From Cokeromyces recurvatus (lineage: Eukaryota; Mucoromycota; Mucoromycetes; Mucorales; Mucoraceae), in the NCBI RefSeq assembly GCF_025118155.1, contig NW_026251416.1:248001-312000 (forward strand): a DNA stretch of 64,000 nt, in the 5' to 3' direction. Each line of letters begins with the position of its first letter. Positions within the stretch are counted from its first letter, which is position 1. The notes below the pieces were generated by a model. The model worked only from the letters and a program-made list of their open reading frames with translations. It searched no databases and was not told the origin of the DNA. The position numbers and the translations under genes are program-made. This document shows, piece after piece, positions 57,916 to 64,000 of this stretch.

Positions 57916-59430
57916 ATGCAAAGACTACTTTTGTTTAAAAATAAAAAATATTTTATTTATACCTTTATTTTATTTTTTACAATTTGGACCCTTTTTTACA
58001 TTTATCGTACTGCTATTCAGCCTACACCAATTTCAACATGGACTTGTAAAGGAAAGGGACGTCATCGAATATGTGAAGTTAAATATTTTTGCGTGGATCA
58101 ACGTCATGGTCCTTTTATTATTAATTCTCAAGAGACATTCCCATCTATTAATCTCATTAATACAGGGTCTAGTGAAGATATTTGGTTTCAACCCAAACAA
58201 CTATCAAGCCCACCTCTTTATACCAATTTTATCAATACCAGCTTATTTGTGTATGGTCTTTATTCACCTTATCATTTCTCCCATGCACTTTATAATGGAC
58301 TTATGCCCCTCTACAGTACCATGTTAGAATATGGAGCGACAGTGGACAGCTGGACATTAAGAGCAGCTACCTATGATAATGGGAAGCCAAAAGAGAATTT
58401 GAATATGTTATTACCCAATAAAGAAGGTCGAGAGATTGTTTTAAACAAGGTCGATTTACAAGCACCTCATCAAGGGTTAGCAGCTAGTTGGTTATCACCT
58501 CCCATGTGTTTTGAAAGAGCTATTATAGGAACAGGGAATCGATGTTCATTATGGTATTGTGAAGGTCAGATTCCAACCGAGCATTATGATGCCTATCGTT
58601 CCTTTGTGATGAAGGAACCTTATGATAAGAATAAGAATAAATGTGCTGCCTCAGTTGTTGTTCATCATGCAATGGGTGAAAAGACGATTGGTATCTTGAA
58701 TCGTCGATATACACGACATATCACCAATGTGCCTGAACTCATTCAGGCATTAACAAAAGAAAATTACAGAGTTCTCTCCATTGATTTTGATGTGGAGGGA
58801 TGTGATTTGATCAATACAGCTCATGTCGTGAATGATTTAGATGTCTTGATAGCCCCCTTTGGTAATGGATTAGGAGCAGGTTTATTTATGAAATCAGATG
58901 CCATCTTGATTTCCATCTCAGCACGTTATTATAGTGAGCAATGGTTTAAATATCCAATGACAGCGATTGGAAGACGTATATTTGATTTTAGTTGTCATCA
59001 AGCAAGTTGTGAAGAATATGATGAAGCGCTGGCACAAAAGTTATTAGGCGTTCCTTTAAATGAAACTGAATTACAAACGTTTTTCATGATGAGACCAGAT
59101 GAGGTAGATACATCCTATTTATTACAAACAAAGTTGAATAGTAGTAGTAGTAGTAGCTATGAAGAAAGATGGCAAAGATACTTGCAATATCATAAAGATG
59201 TAGCAAGACGTATTGATGTAGAACGATTTATACCCTATTTAAAGGAGATCATATTACGTGATCATCATCAATCATCATCATCATCAAAAGATGTCCCATT
59301 TCCAGAGACTTGCAAGACACCTAATGTATGTTGTGATTTAGATTGTGAAGGTCCCTTGGAAAGAAATGTTTTTGGAGAACAAAATGCATGGAAAAACAAA
59401 GGTTATAAATACATAAAAGAAGCAAAATAA
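57916..59430 (+). CDS. GT61-like glycosyltransferase, type II membrane protein
   Basis: Single exon, 504 residues. A short basic tail and one membrane segment (FIYTFILFFTIWTLFYIY) mark a Golgi type II protein. The luminal part matches the DUF563/GT61 plan: LFVYGLYSPYHFSHALYNGL, IGILNRRYTRHITNVPELIQ, and DVLIAPFGNGLGAGLFM, where plants and animals have a HGAGL motif. Here the His of that motif is Asn (FGNGLG), as I recall for some fungal members. Family members transfer xylose, arabinose or GlcNAc to glycans; the donor cannot be told. Conserved Cys pairs near the end (CKTPNVCCDLDC) suggest disulfides. Intronless among intron-rich neighbours. Convergent with DMC1, 83 bp apart. Confidence 0.8.
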   Translation: MQRLLLFKNKKYFIYTFILFFTIWTLFYIYRTAIQPTPISTWTCKGKGRHRICEVKYFCVDQRHGPFIINSQETFPSINLINTGSSEDIWFQPKQLSSPPLYTNFINTSLFVYGLYSPYHFSHALYNGLMPLYSTMLEYGATVDSWTLRAATYDNGKPKENLNMLLPNKEGREIVLNKVDLQAPHQGLAASWLSPPMCFERAIIGTGNRCSLWYCEGQIPTEHYDAYRSFVMKEPYDKNKNKCAASVVVHHAMGEKTIGILNRRYTRHITNVPELIQALTKENYRVLSIDFDVEGCDLINTAHVVNDLDVLIAPFGNGLGAGLFMKSDAILISISARYYSEQWFKYPMTAIGRRIFDFSCHQASCEEYDEALAQKLLGVPLNETELQTFFMMRPDEVDTSYLLQTKLNSSSSSSYEERWQRYLQYHKDVARRIDVERFIPYLKEIILRDHHQSSSSSKDVPFPETCKTPNVCCDLDCEGPLERNVFGEQNAWKNKGYKYIKEAK

Positions 59431-59513
59431 ATTGAAGTTTTATTATTATTCGTAATATGTATATTTGTATATAAAAGTAGCAGAATAATAAATAGATATA
59501 TATATACATATAT

Positions 59514-61062
59514 TTAAATAGAAATGTCGACAATACCACCACTGTTAATTGAGTAAGAGGCTTCACTTTCTGGCATATCAGGTGAATCATATAATTTTGC
59601 AACACGTTCTTCACCACGTCCTTTTCTTAAATAGATGCGTGTAGAAGATCTAATGAATAAATAGTCGTGTTACTCATTGATATGTATATGTATATGTGTA
59701 TATACTTTACGCGTGAGCTAATACATGACCACCTACTGGCTTCTTTGGATCAGCCACGAATGTCATTCCAGCTTTATATATTTATAAATATGAATAAATA
59801 TATGAATACATGTATAGGTGTGTGTGTATGTATGTATGTATGCATGTATTATACGTATTATACATATACATATTATACATATTATACATATACATATACA
59901 TATTATACATTTATACCTCCTGGGTCAGAGGATACTTGATTGGTTAAAAAGACAGCAATGTTATATTCTTCTGATATCTTTGTTAATCGACTCAACATTT
60001 GATTTAATTTTTGTTGTCTATCAGCTAATTCACCACGACCCGAATAATCACAACGAAATAAACTGATGATAGAATCAATGACTAATAAACGGTAAGTACC
60101 ACGTTGTTCAGCGAAATGAGCTGCTAATTCATAGATTAAATCCATTTGTTGGTCACTGTTCCAAGCTCTAGCGACAACAATATTATCTAATACAATATTA
60201 GGATCTACACCAAATCGATCTGCAATAGAAATGATACGGTCTGGTCTAAAGGTACCCTCTGTATCAATATAAGCTGCTTTACCACAGGCGCCTCCTTCTT
60301 CAGATGGTAATTGAACTTGAACACACAGGGTATGAGCCAATTGAGTTTTACCTGTTCTATATTCACCAAAGACCTCTGTGATTGACATTGTTTGAATGCC
60401 ACCTAATAATAAACAATAGAATGTGTATATGTGTGTATATGTTATTATTATTATTATTACCTCCAAGAAGTGTATTCAGTTGTTTACTGCCAGTTGAAAT
60501 CTTGACTACTTTTTCTCTTTGTATAGCAATTTCCTTTGCTGTAACAAATCCAGGTCCCTTTTTTTTATATGAATGAATGAATATGATGTATTATGTACTA
60601 TTAGTATTGTTATTTTACTTGAATCTTAATCGCAGCTTCTTTAATTTTATCTACTTTTGTTTCTGATAATCCTTTAATTTTTAAAAGAGATTTCTTTGTC
60701 ATCATTTGTACTCCCTAAAGATCACATCATGGATTCTTATCTTTATGCAATATAATACAAAGTTTTTTTTTTTTTTTTTTTTTGTTTACCTTTACTGTAC
60801 AAACACCTGCAGCTTTAAGTTTATGTATGTCGGCAACTCCGATACCATGTGCTTGAAGATCATCAATTTCTGTATAGAACAACTTTTTTATAAAAGCACA
60901 AAAGGGATTTTAATATTTAGTAGGCTTTTTTATTATTATTATTTAAAAAAGAAGAAAGTTAAGGAAATTGTTTACTAATTCTTCTTCATTTATTGTTTCT
61001 TCATTTATGTGTTGTTGTTCTTCAATCTGTGGTGAAACAGAAGATTCCTTTCTTGACGGCAT
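59514..61062 (-). CDS. DMC1: meiotic recombinase DMC1
   Basis: About seven exons, ATG at 61060-61062 ([17 protein letters not shown]), stop at 59514-59516. An N-terminal helix-hairpin-helix part ([19 protein letters not shown]) precedes the RecA core. Walker A is GEYRTGKTQ, followed by [21 protein letters not shown], Walker [13 protein letters not shown], and [37 protein letters not shown] (rather than Rad51's FRPERL) and TQLAHTLCV point to DMC1. It forms filaments on single-stranded DNA and pairs homologues in meiosis. About 340 residues, full length, no lesion seen. One intron (about 59710-59920) has a TA/CATA microsatellite. Presence of an intact DMC1 supports a sexual (zygospore) cycle. 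Confidence 0.94.
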
Positions 61063-61393
61063 TTTTTTTTTTTTTTTTTTTGATATTTTAATTTTAAAAG
61101 AAAAAAAAAAAAAATAGACATATTAACTTTAATTTATTTATTATTTTTTAACCCTCCCCCAGAATATAAACCAATCAAATAACGTGTCGGATAAAAAATA
61201 CTTTTTTCATATGTTATCAAGGAACCGTAATTAGATGAAACTTTGAACAATTGAAATCTGTAGTTATAAAAATACGACTCCACTATTCACTGACTAAGTG
61301 TGGTGTGATTTCTCCGTATGTGTATTGATAAATTCTTCCATTTTTATTTTATTTTATTATCTTTCTTTTTTTTTTAATTTATTACTATAAAAG
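61063..61393. promoter_or_regulatory. divergent spacer
   Basis: About 330 bp between DMC1 and the small ORF at 61394, with T18 and A14 runs next to the DMC1 start. No specific site assigned. Confidence 0.4.
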
Positions 61394-61623
61394 ATGCTTA
61401 CAAGGATTTTAACAGGAATTCGTACTAGTTTATCAAGACAGCAACAACTACCAGTTCAAGGATAAGCTCTTCTATTGAAGATTATGAAATTTCATCCATA
61501 AAGCCTCCTTCACCTCCACTAGTGTCGACAATAACTAAATATAATAATATCAATTTTGGTTTATCGACAAATAATGCAGATGATTTTATTCAAAAAGATC
61601 TTATTTCTATTTCTACCTTTTAA
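61394..61623 (+). pseudogene. small ORF with an apparent frameshift
   Basis: ATG 61394 reads MLTRILTGIRTSLSRQQQ, basic and amphipathic like a mitochondrial leader, and stops after 23 codons. In another frame directly after, SIEDYEISSIKPPSPPLVST continues to a TAA at 61621. An insertion or deletion of one or two bases in the CAGCAACAAC stretch would join them into about 75 residues. No GT-AG intron of normal size explains it. Not recognised. Could be a real small gene with a sequencing error or a pseudogene. Confidence 0.35.
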
Positions 61624-61817
61624 AATTCTCTATTATTTCGTCTTTTCTTCCCGCCTATTAATTATATAAAACATTAAAAAATATATTTTTTATCCAATTA
61701 TAATTTAGAATTTAAATTATACGAGTTCCTTTTTTTTTTATATATGTGTATAAAAATATTTATATTAATATTATTATTTCTTTTACTTTTTTTTTTTTTT
61801 TTTTGAGGTTATACAAA

Positions 61818-63273
61818 ATGTCACCTGTTGGTATTGCACATTTACCTAATCAACAACACAAGATTGCTACTAAAAAGGGAACCCAGTTTACATTGATTGT
61901 ATGCGGTGAATCAGGTCTTGGTAAAACAACCTTTATTAATACTCTCTTTACAACCACTTTAAAGAATCCGAAAAACCCTTCATTACGACATTTGAGTCAA
62001 TTAACTAGAACAGTAGATATTGAAATTACAAAAGCAGGTAAATAAGATACACGCACGCATGCACACACACACACATATGAATCTCTTTTTTCTTACTTAC
62101 TTACTTTCTTTCTTATTCTGTTGATGATGATAAGAATAGAACTTGAAGAAAAGAACTTTCAAGTGAAATTAACAATCGTGGATACACCTGGATTTGGTGA
62201 TTATGTAAATAATCATAATTGTTGGACACCTGTGGTCGAATTTATTGATGATCAATATGAGAATTACATGAGACAAGAACAACAACCTGATAGAAAAGAA
62301 ATTATCGATATGCGAGTACATGCTTGTCTTTATTTTCTTCGACCTACAGGACATGGGTAAATGACAAACAAGCCAATATATACATACATACATACATATT
62401 TAAAGAAGGCGAAAGAGAGAGAGAGAGAGAGAGAGATAAAAGGGATTTTTTTTTTTATTTTGTTAATTCATTCCTAATCTTTTTCTTCTTCTTCTTCTTT
62501 TTGCGCAAGTATATAGTTTAAAACCCTTAGATATTGAAGCCATGAAAAGACTTGGGACACGCGTTAATTTAATCCCTGTGATTGCTAAAGCAGATACAAT
62601 GACATCTAAGGATGTGTCGAACTTTAAAAAACAGATCCTTCGTGATATTGAAGCGAATCATATTACGATCTATAAATGTCCTGAGGAGGAAGGAGAAGAA
62701 GAAGAAGAAAAGGATGAAGATTTAGTAAAGTTAAACAAGTCATTGATGGCAGCCATGCCATTTGCTATCATTGCCTCCACAGAGGATGTCGAGACACCAG
62801 ACGGACGTATCGTGAAGGGTAGAAGTTATGAATGGGGTGTAGCTGAAGTGGAGAACGAAGATCATAATGATTTTACTAAACTACGTCAACTCTTGATTCG
62901 TACCCATCTACTTGACCTCTTGGAGAGCACAGAGCATGTCTATTATGAAAATTATCGAATGAGGGAAATGGTGAAGCCAGCTGAAAAGCAACGTCGAAAC
63001 CAACAGATCTCAAGAAAGTATGAAAACAGTCAACGTTATCGTGAAAGAGAAGAGATGTTGAGAAAGGAATTTACAGAACAGGTAAAGAAGGAAGAAGCAA
63101 GATTCAGACAATGGGAGGCTCAATTGATGGCAGAAAGAGATCAACTGAATAGAGATTTAGAAATGAGACATGCTCAAATAAAGGCACTTGAAGCTGAATT
63201 AGAGGCTTTGTATTATCAAACTGGAAGTAATAACAGTACTAGTAGTAGTACAAGCTCCATTGTTCGACGCTAA
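61818..63273 (+). CDS. septin, CDC3/AspB type
   Basis: Three exons, 61818-62037, 62140-62356 and 62517-63273, all in phase, 397 residues. G1 is GESGLGKTTF, the switch region TIVDTPGFGDYVNN (DTPG), and the AKAD of NLIPVIAKADTMTS is the G4 motif. The septin unique element is present (GRSYEWGVAEVENEDHNDF, RTHLLDLLESTEHVYYENYR). A long C-terminal coiled coil follows (RYREREEMLRKEFTEQVKKE...). The start SPVGIAHLPNQQHKIATKKG and the whole pattern match the CDC3/AspB group. Septins assemble into hetero-oligomeric filaments at septa, hyphal branches and spore necks. An acidic insertion (EEEGEEEEEKDED) sits after the G4 motif. Start chosen at 61818 because upstream codons are a T-rich leader. Confidence 0.95.
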
Positions 63274-63437
63274 AATAATAAAATAGAATACAAATATATA
63301 TACATGTGTATCTATTTATCATCGAATCTCCGTTTAAAATCAAATTTAGTCCAACGAAAGTTACACATCATTATCATAAGCATGAAAACACACACACACA
63401 CATTTGACGAAATATTGCATCAAAATGGTGAAAATTT

Positions 63438-63470
<33 letters not shown>

Positions 63471-64000
63471 TGTCATTCTACATGCATATTTTTTATATAT
63501 TATATATACAAGTACTACTCTACTCTACACCTATATATTTATTATAAATAACCCTTGATCTTTATCCTTTATGAATGATAATTGCTTGTATTTTTCTGTA
63601 TATCAAGTCTGTATAAAGCTATAATTAGGAGTCTCAAAATATGTTTAAGAATACAGCAACAGTAGTTTATTTATATATAAGAATATCCATTCATTTTTAT
63701 TTCTAAAGGGTTCTCTATTCGACTAAATTATGGATAATTGAATAATATAAACCAAAGCTAAAAGAAAGAAAGAAAGAAAAAATTCTATTTTGGATTATGT
63801 ACAGATACAATATCCTAATATATGAATTGGTTTCCTTTTACACAAAGATATATTATTCTTTAAATACAACTTACATTAAACTACTATAAAAGAGGTGTGA
63901 TTTCCAAAAAAGAAAAAGAGCTTGAAGCAAACTTTATTCATGTCTACATATTTCATTCAAATTTTAGTCTAGTCTATAACTCTTTTTTCTTAAAGACAGC
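63274..64000. other. intergenic to window end
   Basis: About 730 bp with an ACACAC run, a TAA/ATA repeat (63440-63468) and no coding signal. The next gene lies outside the window. Confidence 0.5.

Noticed and set aside
59667..60066. His/Ile/Tyr-rich plus-strand open frames
   Set aside because: They read through the CATA/TA microsatellite of a DMC1 intron and its antisense exon.

Overview
The window reads as nuclear DNA of an early-diverging filamentous fungus, most likely Mucoromycota and probably Mucorales. The support is strong A+T richness, genes packed on both strands, many 50-110 nt GT-AG introns, very long A or T runs inside introns and spacers, and a gene set that includes CDC3-type septin, coronin, class II fructose-bisphosphate aldolase, DMC1 and an HSF-type regulator. 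The species cannot be read from the sequence.

Layout. 1-4.4 kb: an M20 amidohydrolase and an SP-RING (PIAS/Siz) SUMO-ligase-like gene, both minus. 4.6-6.6 kb: a plus-strand protein with a conserved fungal domain present twice. 6.7-9.2 kb: a GH47 alpha-mannosidase (minus). 9.2-13.5 kb: gene-poor, with a 138-bp tandem duplication, a transposon-end-like motif, tRNA-Arg(ACG) and an orphan reading frame. 13.5-16.1 kb: a Swa2/auxilin-like J-protein (minus). 17.4-18.5 kb: a complex I NDUFS6-like gene and a divergent small coiled-coil gene. 19.0-26.9 kb: one long plus-strand gene joining TFIID subunit TAF2 to six bromodomains. 27.1-30.2 kb: a C2 plus lipase-3 (diacylglycerol lipase-like) gene. 30.9-34.2 kb: FBA1-type aldolase and a UBE2E-type ubiquitin-conjugating enzyme. 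35-36 kb: a decayed or mis-sequenced secreted-protein gene. 36.2-38.0 kb: a CDK9/Bur1-like kinase. 39.4-41.5 kb: coronin. 41.8-43.0 kb: an F-box-like gene. 43.4-48.4 kb: a focadhesin-like protein. 48.4-49.8 kb: a mitochondrial DEAD-box helicase. 50.8-52.1 kb: a GCN4/CPC1-like bZIP with upstream ORFs. 52.7-55.0 kb: a broken Fanzor (eukaryotic TnpB) plus another decayed reading frame. 55.1-56.5 kb: alkaline ceramidase. 56.6-57.8 kb: HSF-type factor. 57.9-59.4 kb: GT61-like glycosyltransferase. 59.5-61.1 kb: DMC1. 61.4 kb: small interrupted ORF. 61.8-63.3 kb: septin.

The genes are mostly housekeeping and are not organised as one pathway. Several share themes: transcription and chromatin (TAF2-bromodomain, CDK9-like, bZIP, HSF), SUMO/ubiquitin (SP-RING, UBE2E, F-box), trafficking and cytoskeleton (Swa2-like, coronin, septin) and lipid signalling (diacylglycerol lipase-like, ceramidase).

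Most unusual items: the TAF2-six-bromodomain fusion, whose 12 intron phases all agree; the Fanzor pseudogene with its own spliceosomal intron; the CPC1-style upstream ORFs; the twice-present fungal domain; and a 13-nt terminal coding exon in the E2 gene.
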